This document shows positions 31,901 through 39,125 of a DNA stretch of 39,192 nucleotides, piece after piece (within the stretch, counting starts at the first letter, position 1; each line of letters opens with the position of its first letter). Where the stretch lies: positions 154,383-193,574 of the forward strand of contig SVNC01000003.1 in NCBI GenBank assembly GCA_015067025.1, given 5' to 3'. This DNA comes from Oscillospiraceae bacterium (GTDB lineage: Bacteria > Bacillota > Clostridia > Oscillospirales > Ruminococcaceae). Under the pieces are notes generated by a model. That model was given only the letters and a program-made list of their open reading frames with translations, did not search any database and was not told where the DNA came from. A program made the translations under genes and the position numbers.

Positions 31901-32542
31901 GGAATAGATTATATCCCAATAGAATACGATTCTATTTTCGATGAAAACGGTAAGTTTAAAATCGACACCTGGCCCTTCGAAGATGAAAGAACTCCGTTTA
32001 AGTTTTTAAGGAAAAATTATAAGGACGATGGTACGATAGAAGAAGTATTCGTATACTATCAAAAAGGCGATTATCTGAATTTAGCCGAAGAACATATCCG
32101 TGTTTATATCCTTAAGGAAAATGAAAACGGGCGAAACACCGTAATTTCTATGGAGGAATACTGGCAGACAAAAACCGAAAGCGACCTCAGCTATGATTAT
32201 CTTGGCAGTACTGAGCTTACTCTGACTGCAGAAGATGTAATATATGCCTACGAAAAATATACAAACGAAAAGAACTGGGAGTTGCTGAACGTTCTGTGGT
32301 ACGGAAACGAAATGAAGTGGTGCGGTAGCAAGGGCGACGCAGAGAGTATGTTCAGTGATATGAAAATAACAAGCTGTAAAAACGTCACCGAGGAGGAATA
32401 TGCCGACCGTTTCAATATAAGAATAAACGAGCTTATATATCATATCACCTATGAAAGCGACTCTATGGGAGAAGGCAGTATGTTTATAAGGCTCAAGAAA
32501 GACGGTGCAAATTATTATATCAAAGAGACCTTTACCGGTTGA
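28952..32542 (+). CDS. Single-pass WG-repeat / LamG-like membrane protein, putative anti-sigma sensor
   Basis: This 1196-aa protein has an acidic cytoplasmic N-terminus (1-48) and one membrane helix (about 50-73). A rotor of roughly 12 WG-type repeats spans about 93-560, each with a pattern like DGKWGYINKSGEW...EPQFD. Then comes a concanavalin/LamG-like segment (about 580-790: WYITKNEKNQMIL, SLRIKFRFAEG, LGELDRNEWHTLLIDN). About 400 C-terminal residues are of no recognised family. The layout (cytoplasmic stub, TM, large outside domain) directly behind an ECF gene is that of a membrane anti-sigma factor. The WG and LamG parts suggest binding of a wall or sugar ligand. Function is inferred. Confidence 0.8.
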   Translation: MDERFLEDIVSGIDDEYINETASALYENESRNVTNSDDLIIVENKIKKFPFALVSAAVTVIAIVSVIAGVVLFNSQNINTLDSSQNKEYPLFHEEMLAIKKDGKWGYINKSGEWEIEPQFDEACAFQKNGYAIVGIEAKNDKGSETMIYGLIDKSGSYVIEPTYDLFYPFDDNGLALIKNYGSAWYIDISNNVLTKPGFTLSKTTRFWSNDYAVVGNQIYGGIKVGVIDSEGKYIIGPQFDNVFILENGCFMVEKKDVTEGTDTVATEHRYGIIDKDYNVILPVEYYSILCGDDGIYAVEHYGDAYHVDKNGKPLYNQRFSHVSVFSEYGVAVACTKDDTYGLIDKNGNYITEPVYDHIINRGSFGTYVVEKDGKYGFINYKNQKITDIIFEHAEIFEENGLAIVVKDGKYGCINKNGEFAVQPVYLSISNFTDGVAVAETKDGFILINEKGGQITNKTYGYLGNIKNERVAFYDGERTFGYLDYSGNVIFSQVFGEDVSLWVNSYSDDGYTVVYNLDDEGKIKGLGVIDHEGNFISDLCFGEYYAYEYVEEIIGDREPDIIIKISEDEKKDNIPIAFPSSPVNNKIYAHYVITENMAITAENVDTWLPYSYVRDPNAPDWYITKNEKNQMILKCGKISLPAALGAATPANIHIGDDSLEDYSLRIKFRFAEGEDIYFSLYETTMRGTIHPDYNVEDKDGTGTPTWFHLSANGKLYKEYTFNNSELILDLGELDRNEWHTLLIDNIGGSIQLVLDDENKGEIYKASTNEYGSFAFGGYEGVEIMSIKLLDIDNEYLPVYNFSYLPEKLRNELEKAGLGNDINDEHQIGMISAFVTGDTSLLPEDTDEDVRRVFEEIYSTIVIKDYYIEERDNSLHFTASYPGKSSIKANEEYVIYEFYQRAENQNDNYLNKASSDVYSLLRLSNDGRLPADIDIDFINSDKKYNQDLTDLIIRDLYYYSKSDGDIEDFRTTKQEITEYAKAYLGIDYIPIEYDSIFDENGKFKIDTWPFEDERTPFKFLRKNYKDDGTIEEVFVYYQKGDYLNLAEEHIRVYILKENENGRNTVISMEEYWQTKTESDLSYDYLGSTELTLTAEDVIYAYEKYTNEKNWELLNVLWYGNEMKWCGSKGDAESMFSDMKITSCKNVTEEEYADRFNIRINELIYHITYESDSMGEGSMFIRLKKDGANYYIKETFTG

Positions 32543-32554
32543 ATACAGTACAAC

Positions 32555-32592
32555 AAAGCCACTTCTGATTTTTTCAGAAGTGGCTTTTAATT
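32555..32592. terminator. Bidirectional terminator after the WG-repeat gene
   Basis: AAAGCCACTTCTGA (32555-32568) pairs with TCAGAAGTGGCTTT (32574-32587). TTTTAATTT continues on the plus strand, and the 5' AAA arm gives U residues on the minus strand for the DUF4363 gene end. Confidence 0.88.
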
Positions 32593-32596
32593 TACC

Positions 32597-32974
32597 CTAA
32601 AATACGTTTGCAAGTCTTGGCATCTGCTTGTCTATAAAAGAGTCAAGCAGGCTGTAAAGCACTCTGCATTCGGCATAGATATCATCACTTTTCTGTCTTG
32701 TCATTTCGGATATTCTTGCGAGAGTCATCTCTATTTCTATATCATTCTGAACGTCTTCAACAAATATCGTTCTGTCAGAAAGCTTGTGCCAGAGATTTAT
32801 TGCATTATCAGCCTTTTGTAAAGCAGTATCGAAATCTTCTTTTCTGAAATTTTCGGACACGCTTTCTATATTCTGCTTTATCTCTTCTGCCGTAGCCTTA
32901 CAGCTGTAAAAGGCATAAATGCTGAAAACAGTCATCAAAAGCACTAAAGAAAGGCAAAGTAATAATCTTTTCAT
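32597..32974 (-). CDS. DUF4363 family protein
   Basis: This 125-aa protein has an N-terminal membrane anchor or signal (about 4-22, LLLCLSLVLLMTVFSIYAFY) followed by an all-helical, charged outer part. It fits DUF4363, often encoded with DUF421 proteins in spore formers. Role unknown. Its ATG overlaps the DUF421 stop as TAATG. Confidence 0.78.
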   Translation of the reverse strand: MKRLLLCLSLVLLMTVFSIYAFYSCKATAEEIKQNIESVSENFRKEDFDTALQKADNAINLWHKLSDRTIFVEDVQNDIEIEMTLARISEMTRQKSDDIYAECRVLYSLLDSFIDKQMPRLANVF

Positions 32975-33651
32975 TATTTTTTCTTATCCTTTAAAATTAT
33001 ATTTATCCCTTTATCGTCTGAGTCGGTCATTATAAAAACCTCGTTTATCTTCGTCTTCTTTTCAGCAAGAATATTATATATCCTTTGCTCCCCGCCCTCC
33101 CATTTTTCTACGGCGGGGATATTTATTTCTCCATCTTTTACAAGCAGTGTCGGAGGGTTGCAATTGGTCTGTCTTATATCAAGGTCGCCCTTTTCTACGT
33201 TTCTGTAACAGCTTTTCTGATAGAAATTTATCTTACCCGTGGTTTCTACTATTGCATACTGCACCTCGGATAGATCGAATATCATACATTCTCTCATTGC
33301 TTCCATAAGCTCGTCTATAGTATATCTCAGCCTTTTCATTACCTGCTGGTCAATCTTACCATCTGAAATGATTATCTGTGGAGTACCCGTCACCATTTTT
33401 CTGATACCTGTGCTTTTAAGCATTATAAAGGACATAAAAACATCCATACTCACTATCATGAGAATAGGGATAACGCCGTATATCATCGGTACAGACAAGT
33501 CCTCTAAGGACAATGTTGCAATATTTGAAATAAGGATAGTAGTCACAAGCTCCGAAGGCTGAAGCTGGGCAAGCTGTTTTTTTCCCATAAGGCGAAGGGA
33601 CAGCACGATTATAAAATATAAAAGCACCGACCTTATTATAACGATAATCAA
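32974..33651 (-). CDS. DUF421 (YetF-like) membrane protein
   Basis: This 225-aa protein has three N-terminal membrane helices (about 1-80, including LRLMGKKQLAQLQPSELVTTILISNIA) and the cytoplasmic YetF-like domain (RKMVTGTPQIIISDGKID, LRYTIDELMEAMRECMIFDLSEVQYAIVE). YetF-domain proteins occur in the spore inner membrane and in the spoVA2mob heat-resistance operon of Bacillus. The start is UUG at 33651 with AAAGGG nine bases upstream. It is divergent from gerAA with a 105-base gap. Confidence 0.85.
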   Translation of the reverse strand: MIIVIIRSVLLYFIIVLSLRLMGKKQLAQLQPSELVTTILISNIATLSLEDLSVPMIYGVIPILMIVSMDVFMSFIMLKSTGIRKMVTGTPQIIISDGKIDQQVMKRLRYTIDELMEAMRECMIFDLSEVQYAIVETTGKINFYQKSCYRNVEKGDLDIRQTNCNPPTLLVKDGEINIPAVEKWEGGEQRIYNILAEKKTKINEVFIMTDSDDKGINIILKDKKK

Positions 33652-33756
33652 TAAATCACGCCCTTTAAAAATTTACCGACCTTATTATTTTCTTTTACGG
33701 ATAAAAAAATACATAAAGGGGAAAATATGAGCAGAACATAAAAAGGAGGAAGTAAT

Positions 33757-35286
33757 ATGAAGGACAGATTGCCTGATTTTTCCGAGCAGGCGGTAAATAA
33801 TACTCTGAAAGATATAAAGCTCTCTTCATCTCTTGAAGAGAACTGTGTAAATATAAGAGCAATGATGAATAACAGTACCGACCTTATTATAAAGTACGCC
33901 ACGTTAAAGGGATATAAAATAGCGGTGGTAACCTGTGAGGGTATGATAGATAAAATGAAACTTGCAGACCTTATCTATAGACCCCTTATGGAAAATCCGC
34001 CTGAGAACTGCTCTACCGCAAACGAGCTTTTCAATAAGGTTGCATCCACTATGCTTATTGCGGAGGAACAACGGCAGCTCTACACCTGTGATGACGTACT
34101 GCACGCCGCAATGTCAGGCTTTGCGGTGATACTCTGTGACGAAGTAAAGTATGCCATAGCGATAGGTATTCAAGGCTTTTCTCACAGAAGTATAGACGAA
34201 CCCAGCACTCATATAAACTTAAGAGCGTCAAGAGAAGGCTTTATCGAAGTTATCCGAATAAATATAGCTATGGTAAGGCGAAGGATGAAATCTCCTACCC
34301 TTAAAACTGAGCTTATGAAGATAGGAGAAAGAAGTAACACAGATATCTGTCTTTGCTATCTTACAGACAGGGCGGATGAAAAAATAGTTGCTGAAATAAA
34401 GGATAAAATAAAAAACATCCCGCTAAACACTATTTTAAGCAGTGAATTTTTACAGTCCTTTTTAGAGCAGAGCAATTCAAGTTTGTTTTCGCAGATAATG
34501 GTGAGCGAAAGGCCTGACGTATTCGTTTCAAAGCTCTATGAGGGGAGAGTCGGCATAATCGTTGACGGCACACCCTTTGCACTTATTCTGCCCTCTTTAT
34601 TTATCGAAAACTTTCACACTATGGACGACTATACCCATAAACCCTATTTTTCGGTGTTTATGCGTACTTTAAGATTTGTCGCCTTTATTCTTGCGGTGAT
34701 ACTGCCGGGACTTTATGTGGCACTATGTAATTTCAACCCCGAAATGTTAAGGAGCAGTCTGCTGCTGAATATCTATTCCTCGGTGCAGACTACAGCCTTT
34801 CCTGTTTTCGGGGAATGTCTTATTATGTATTCCCTTTATGAAATTATGAGAGAGGCGGGGCTGAGATTGCCGAAAAGTGTCGGTCACGCTGTCAGTATAG
34901 TGGGCGGACTTGTAATAGGTGAGATAACCGTTTCTGCAGGTCTTATGAGTGCCCCCGTAGTGCTTATCATTGCCGCTACGGGACTATGCTCCTTTGCAGT
35001 GCCCGACCTATACGAAAGCTCAATGATATTAAGACTTATATTCATTTTAGCAGGCGGCATATTCGGACTGTTCGGTATAACTGTGGCAGGTACTGTACTG
35101 CTCTTCAGACTTTGCTCTAAAAACGCTTACGGAGTTCCTTATATGGCACCCTTTGCACCCTTTACCTTAAGGAGTATACTTCGTGATACCTTCGTAAGAG
35201 TAAGCTGGCAGAGCCTTTCAAAATCTGACATCACGGTACAGCAGTTATCAGGCAAGGCAAAAAGGAATGAGAGAAAGGATAAGTAA
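33757..35286 (+). CDS. gerAA: Spore germination receptor subunit GerA type (A)
   Basis: This 509-aa protein matches the GerA family: an N-terminal hydrophilic half (about 1-290, with DLIIKYATLKGYKIAVVTCEGMIDK, the family's mid-part RPDVFVSKLYEGRVGIIVDGTPFALILPSLF), then five or so membrane segments (305-450) and a C-terminal soluble tail. With B and C subunits it forms the inner-membrane channel/receptor for germinants. AAAAGGAGG lies eight bases before the ATG. A sporulation (SigG) promoter is expected in the 105-base gap, but none could be read with confidence. Confidence 0.93.
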   Translation: MKDRLPDFSEQAVNNTLKDIKLSSSLEENCVNIRAMMNNSTDLIIKYATLKGYKIAVVTCEGMIDKMKLADLIYRPLMENPPENCSTANELFNKVASTMLIAEEQRQLYTCDDVLHAAMSGFAVILCDEVKYAIAIGIQGFSHRSIDEPSTHINLRASREGFIEVIRINIAMVRRRMKSPTLKTELMKIGERSNTDICLCYLTDRADEKIVAEIKDKIKNIPLNTILSSEFLQSFLEQSNSSLFSQIMVSERPDVFVSKLYEGRVGIIVDGTPFALILPSLFIENFHTMDDYTHKPYFSVFMRTLRFVAFILAVILPGLYVALCNFNPEMLRSSLLLNIYSSVQTTAFPVFGECLIMYSLYEIMREAGLRLPKSVGHAVSIVGGLVIGEITVSAGLMSAPVVLIIAATGLCSFAVPDLYESSMILRLIFILAGGIFGLFGITVAGTVLLFRLCSKNAYGVPYMAPFAPFTLRSILRDTFVRVSWQSLSKSDITVQQLSGKAKRNERKDK

Positions 35287-35289
35287 ATT

Positions 35290-36372
35290 TTGAGTAAGAT
35301 CAGCAGCAAACAGTTAGCTACTGCCTTTGTGGCATCCCGCCTTACAACTGAAATGATAATGATACCCGGTGAGCTTATCCGCTACGGCTCAGACAGATTT
35401 ATCGCAATCCTTATTGCAAAGCTTATGGTACTTCTTTTATATCTTCCTTTACTTTTACTGACAAGAAAATATAAAGGAGATAACTTTGTATCAGCGGCGA
35501 TCAGACGTAACCGTATATATGGGATCATCCTCAGTATCATTTTCGGTGTTGTGCTGACGTCGGTGACGGTAAATTCAGTGCTTAATTTACAGCTTTATAT
35601 CACCGATACGCTTCTTGGCGAGTTGCTTTTAATAAGCGGTGTTGCACTTATAACAGGTGCTTCGGTGTACGGTGCTGTAAAGGGCGTAAGTGCCGTTACA
35701 AGAACGGCGGTATTCGGCACTTCAATATTCGGCTTTTTAATAATTCTGATAATTATTACGATGTCTGATAAAATGGATTTTTCCTACCTCTACCCTGCTA
35801 CTATAGAGGACGGCAATTACTTTTTCAGAGCCTTTGTTTCAGAAGTAAGCTGTAATAGCGAAATTCTTATCTTTGCGGTGCTTTGCAAAAATATTGAAAG
35901 CAAGCCGAATAAAACGGTATACTATTCTCTTGCAGTGATATTTGTACTTTTAGAGCTTGTAAATTTAATCTACAATCTTATATTAGGACCGTATCTTAAC
36001 GAGCTTGAATATCCTCTTTACGTCATTTCATCACTTTCTGATATCGTGATATTCCAGAGACTTGACGGGATCGACGCTATCGTGTGGCTTTTATGCGGTA
36101 TTATCAAGATAGCACTGCTTTTTACTTCGATGAAGGAGATATACACAACTGCATCCAAAAAACCTAAAGCTATATGGTTTTTAATTATCTATGCTCTTTT
36201 AGTAACGTTTATCTGTATGATAACAGGCTCAGACAGAAGATATTACGACCTTTTGCAAACGGTACTGCACACTGCTGTGCCGCTTGTTATAGCAGGAACC
36301 GTTATCCCGCTACTGGTTTTATTCACAGGAAAAAAGAAGCCGCAAAAGGAGGAAAACTATGAAAAAGATTAG
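35290..36372 (+). CDS. gerAB: Spore germination receptor subunit B (permease-like)
   Basis: This 360-aa protein has ten predicted membrane segments and the GerAB/amino-acid permease pattern (ISSKQLATAFVASRLTTEMIMIPGELIRYGSDRFIAILIA at the start in family order). It is the germinant-binding subunit. The start is UUG at 35290, three bases after the gerAA stop, using AAAGGAT at the end of gerAA. It overlaps gerAC by 14 bases. Confidence 0.92.
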   Translation: MSKISSKQLATAFVASRLTTEMIMIPGELIRYGSDRFIAILIAKLMVLLLYLPLLLLTRKYKGDNFVSAAIRRNRIYGIILSIIFGVVLTSVTVNSVLNLQLYITDTLLGELLLISGVALITGASVYGAVKGVSAVTRTAVFGTSIFGFLIILIIITMSDKMDFSYLYPATIEDGNYFFRAFVSEVSCNSEILIFAVLCKNIESKPNKTVYYSLAVIFVLLELVNLIYNLILGPYLNELEYPLYVISSLSDIVIFQRLDGIDAIVWLLCGIIKIALLFTSMKEIYTTASKKPKAIWFLIIYALLVTFICMITGSDRRYYDLLQTVLHTAVPLVIAGTVIPLLVLFTGKKKPQKEENYEKD

Positions 36373-37561
36373 TCTGCTTTTAACTATAGCTATTACCTTA
36401 CCGCTTATTCTTTCCGGCTGTGTAAGATACGTGGAGCTTTCTGACAGAGCAATCGTGCAGGCTTTGGGGATAGATTATTTTCCCGATACGAACACCTACA
36501 GAATAAGTATGCAGTATTTCTCCCAGACCAGCGAGGGCGGACAAAATCAGATAGATAAGACTCAGCCAAACGTGCTGAAGTCTGTAGGCGAGGGTGACAG
36601 CATACTGACTGCCGCTAAAAACGCTTCTATACTATCAGGCAAGGATCTTCTGCTAAGCGAAAACAGACTTATCATTATAGGTTCAGAGCTTTGCAATTAT
36701 GACCTTATGAAAACATTACAGTTTTTTATTGCAAACTATCATTCCCACCCAAAGACCTACGTCTGTGCGGCAGAAAACACAGCAGAGGAGCTTATTGATA
36801 TCCGTTTTAAAGAGGGCTACGTTTCTTCTCAGCATCTTATTAATCTTATCGAAAACGCCTCCTCCGAGGGCAGAACTTTAGCCGATTATGCCTATCAGAT
36901 AATGGGACAGCTCTGCAATAAAACAGGTAGTGCCTATCTGCCAAAACTTAAAATATCCGAGCAGAAGACTGACGGCACGGTACCAAAGGAATCGGGTGGA
37001 GAAAAAAAGGGTGAAAGTAGTGAGCAAGAAACCGAAAAGACTATCGTTCTCGATGGTGGGGTTATCTTTTCCGATAAGCTGAAAAGCGGTGTGATAGATA
37101 ATGACAGTTGCATAGGGCTTCAATTTCTGTGTAACAGAATGGCTGAATATTCGGTTACTGTAGACACAGAGAATAATTATAAATCTACTATAACTTTTTT
37201 CAGCGTTCAGACTTCAATCACTCCGAAATTTGACCTTGACGGCAGATTTTATTTCGATATAAGGGTAAAGGCTGATGGAAGGTTTGACGAGCGTGGGGGA
37301 ATTTCTGAAACCGATACGGGAAAAATTATGAAGGTAAAACAAGATGCAGAAAACAAAGTCAAAATGCTGATAGAAAAGGCTATAGAAAAAGTGAGAAATG
37401 AATGTAAATCAGACGTATTCGGACTTGAAAAAGCACTCAGGCATCACTATCCCGATTATGCTTATCAGAACAGAGACAATATAACGGATATCATTCTTTC
37501 AGCCCCCTGCACTGTAAAGGTAGAATGCGATACCTTCAGCTTAGGGCTTGAAAGTTATTAA
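36359..37561 (+). CDS. gerAC: Spore germination receptor lipoprotein subunit C
   Basis: This 400-aa lipoprotein has a signal ending LILSGC (lipid-bearing C21) followed by the family opening VELSDRAIVQALGIDYFPD. A serine/Glu-rich stretch at about 200-230 (SGGEKKGESSEQETEK) splits the N- and C-terminal domains. The latter holds the coiled KMLIEKAIEKVRNECKSDVFGLEKALR end typical of GerAC. It sits on the outer face of the spore inner membrane. Confidence 0.93.
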   Translation: MKKISLLLTIAITLPLILSGCVRYVELSDRAIVQALGIDYFPDTNTYRISMQYFSQTSEGGQNQIDKTQPNVLKSVGEGDSILTAAKNASILSGKDLLLSENRLIIIGSELCNYDLMKTLQFFIANYHSHPKTYVCAAENTAEELIDIRFKEGYVSSQHLINLIENASSEGRTLADYAYQIMGQLCNKTGSAYLPKLKISEQKTDGTVPKESGGEKKGESSEQETEKTIVLDGGVIFSDKLKSGVIDNDSCIGLQFLCNRMAEYSVTVDTENNYKSTITFFSVQTSITPKFDLDGRFYFDIRVKADGRFDERGGISETDTGKIMKVKQDAENKVKMLIEKAIEKVRNECKSDVFGLEKALRHHYPDYAYQNRDNITDIILSAPCTVKVECDTFSLGLESY

Positions 37562-37571
37562 ATGGGAATAA

Positions 37572-37607
37572 AAAAATGCACTCTGAACAATGTCAGAGTG
37601 CATTTTT
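37572..37607. terminator. Bidirectional terminator between gerAC and cdd
   Basis: AAAAATGCACTCTGA (37572-37586) pairs perfectly over 15 bp with TCAGAGTGCATTTTT (37593-37607). U-runs occur at both ends, so it ends both converging transcripts. Confidence 0.93.
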
Positions 37608-37615
37608 ATGTTATT

Positions 37616-38011
37616 TTATATGCTGAAGCTGTCGGGCAGAAGCTGTGCAAGGGTGCGTGTTTCGTAATGCTCCCCGACGTCAATCATATATATCAGAAAA
37701 TCATCCTTGCAGAATTCTCTCATCACCTGACGACATACACCGCAGGGAGGGAATATTCCCGAAATAACTCCGTCCTTTCCACCGCATACCGCAATGGCGG
37801 TAAAATCACGATAGCCCTCGGAAACTGCCTTTGCAAAGGCGGTACGCTCCGCACATATGCTGGGGCTGAAAGCACCGTTTTCAATATTACAACCTGTAAA
37901 TACCGTTCCATCAGCACATAAAAGTGCCGCACCGACCTTATATCCTGAGTAGGGTGCATAGGCACGGGACATAGCTTCTACAGCGATTTTTATAAGCTCT
38001 TCGGGTTTCAT
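37616..38011 (-). CDS. cdd: Cytidine deaminase
   Basis: This 131-aa protein is of the small tetrameric type. Zinc ligands are C53 (in CAER), C90 and C93 (PPCGVC), with E55 as the catalytic acid; YSGYKVGAALL near the N-terminus and NIENGAFS complete the site. It deaminates cytidine and deoxycytidine for pyrimidine salvage. AGGAGG precedes the ATG. It has its own promoter and a shared terminator, so it is a single-gene unit. Confidence 0.96.
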   Translation of the reverse strand: MKPEELIKIAVEAMSRAYAPYSGYKVGAALLCADGTVFTGCNIENGAFSPSICAERTAFAKAVSEGYRDFTAIAVCGGKDGVISGIFPPCGVCRQVMREFCKDDFLIYMIDVGEHYETRTLAQLLPDSFSI

Positions 38012-38039
38012 AGCATACCTCCTGACGTTCGTTACTATT

Positions 38040-38068
38040 ATTGTAGCATATTTTAAAAGAGATTTCCA
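38040..38068 (-). promoter_or_regulatory. Promoter of cdd
   Basis: On the minus strand TGGAAA (38063-38068), 17 bases, TACAAT (38040-38045), with TG one base before the -10. The -35 matches only four of six, but the -10 is extended. Confidence 0.6.
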
Positions 38069-38076
38069 GTGGATTG

Positions 38077-38105
38077 TTGATTTTTGTTTTTGGTGGTGAT
38101 ATAAT
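38077..38105 (+). promoter_or_regulatory. Promoter of the 215-aa protein gene
   Basis: TTGATT (38077-38082), 17 bases, TATAAT (38100-38105), with TGA just before the -10. It is back-to-back with the cdd promoter, their -35 boxes nine bases apart. Confidence 0.8.
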
Positions 38106-38138
38106 GATTTTACTGCAATATATAAGGAGAAAGAAGCA

Positions 38139-38786
38139 ATGGAAGAATATATAAAGGGGTATTGTGAAGATTTTGAATTTTCACAGACAGAACAAATTTT
38201 CCAGACCGTCTCAGGAATTGATATTAATATTGATATATTTGAAGCGTGGAAAGAGATAAACGGGTTAAAACACTATAGAGAAAAAGCTTTTGTCGCTCTT
38301 ACAAAGGGAGAAAAGACTTATGAGTGTGTGTTTTATGATGAGCATAATTACAAATATTTATTTTTCTCTGTGACTATAAAAGAAAAATCCTATCTGCTTT
38401 TTCGTAAGACTTTATATGGTTTTACGCTTTTAGATACCGATACACTTACTGAAACGTATAATTATATACCTGAAAATATAAAGAACGGAGAAGAATCCTT
38501 TATTATAACAGGGGTGAATCAGCTTGGAGAATTATTGATATTTGACGGCTGTTACTGGGCAGCACCTTATGAATGTTATGTGTATGATTACGAGAAAAAG
38601 CTCTTTGCCAACGTCAGCACAGCTCTTGGGGTTGACTCACTTGAGGAAATCGAAATCAAGGATGATACACTTTATTTATCAGGTGATGTGTTCAGTGATG
38701 ATGACGAAAGTAAAAGAATACAAAAAACGGTTTCAGCAAAAGAACTCGATAAGCTGATTTCAGAAAACGGAGTGAAAGAAATATAA
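38139..38786 (+). CDS. Hypothetical acidic cytosolic protein
   Basis: This 215-aa protein is not recognised. It is acidic and aromatic-rich (many Tyr, Phe, Glu) and has no signal or membrane segment. It looks like an all-beta or alpha/beta protein in which strands such as YECVFYDEHNYKYLFFSVTI and SFIITGVNQLGELLIFDGCYW alternate with turns. Proteins of this style are often immunity or SMI1/KNR4-like scaffolds, but no motif proves it. AAGGAGAAAG precedes the ATG and a consensus promoter lies upstream, so it is probably real. Confidence 0.72.
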   Translation: MEEYIKGYCEDFEFSQTEQIFQTVSGIDINIDIFEAWKEINGLKHYREKAFVALTKGEKTYECVFYDEHNYKYLFFSVTIKEKSYLLFRKTLYGFTLLDTDTLTETYNYIPENIKNGEESFIITGVNQLGELLIFDGCYWAAPYECYVYDYEKKLFANVSTALGVDSLEEIEIKDDTLYLSGDVFSDDDESKRIQKTVSAKELDKLISENGVKEI

Positions 38787-38790
38787 CAAA

Positions 38791-38816
38791 AAGCAGTATC
38801 ATTTCTGATACTGCTT
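38791..38816 (+). terminator. Hairpin after the 215-aa gene
   Basis: AAGCAGTATCA pairs perfectly with TGATACTGCTT around a four-base loop, five bases past the stop. Only AAAATTG follows, so the U-run is missing on the plus strand; termination is possible but not certain. Confidence 0.5.
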
Positions 38817-38828
38817 AAAATTGTATAT

Positions 38829-38877
38829 GGACTACAAAAAAGATATTTTCGGCAGTTTTGCGTATGAATTCGAACTC
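38829..38877 (+). repeat. Direct repeat copy 1 (49 bases)
   Basis: This stretch begins GGACTACAAAAAAG and ends CGAACTC. It matches 39077-39125 at 46 of 49 positions, without gaps. It lies in non-coding DNA after the 215-aa gene. Confidence 0.85.
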
Positions 38878-38919
38878 ACCTCTGAATGTGTTATATCATA
38901 ATTCGTTATTCAAATCAAT

Positions 38920-39069
38920 GCTTTGCGGAGCAAAGCTACCTTCTCTTCTCTTTTCACTCTTATCTTTTCTCTGGAAACGACAATTTTAGAGAAGAGAGAA
39001 GAACGAATAGAGAAACGTGAAGAGAACAAAAGAAACGACAATCTTCTGTCGAAAATTGTCGTTTCTTTT
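38920..39069. other. Structured non-coding segment with alternative hairpins
   Basis: Between the two 49-base repeats is a GCTTTGC-gga-GCAAAGC hairpin (38920-38936). A pyrimidine-rich tract (38938-38972) and a purine-rich tract (38987-39034) follow and can pair in part. A perfect 15-bp inverted repeat (39028-39042 with 39055-39069) then ends in a T-run. The 11-mer GAAACGACAAT occurs at 38974 and 39032, and its complement at 39055, so the last arm can pair with either copy. No convincing gene is present in 38787-39192. Confidence 0.6.
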
Positions 39070-39076
39070 TGTGTAA

Positions 39077-39125
39077 GGACTATAAAAAAGATATTTTCGG
39101 CCGTTTTGCGTATGACTTCGAACTC
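39077..39125 (+). repeat. Direct repeat copy 2 (49 bases)
   Basis: This is the second copy of the repeat at 38829-38877, starting 248 bases later and differing at three positions. Beyond it lie AT-rich DNA and a GGTGG-TGAG-CCACC hairpin (39160-39173) near the right edge. Confidence 0.85.

Noticed and set aside
33648-33902. 84-aa hydrophobic minus-strand frame
   Set aside because: It overlaps the start of gerAA and its ribosome binding site, and would put a gene antisense to gerAA. The hydrophobicity is probably by chance.
37562-37921. 119-aa plus-strand frame after gerAC
   Set aside because: It is antisense to cdd and includes the bidirectional terminator.
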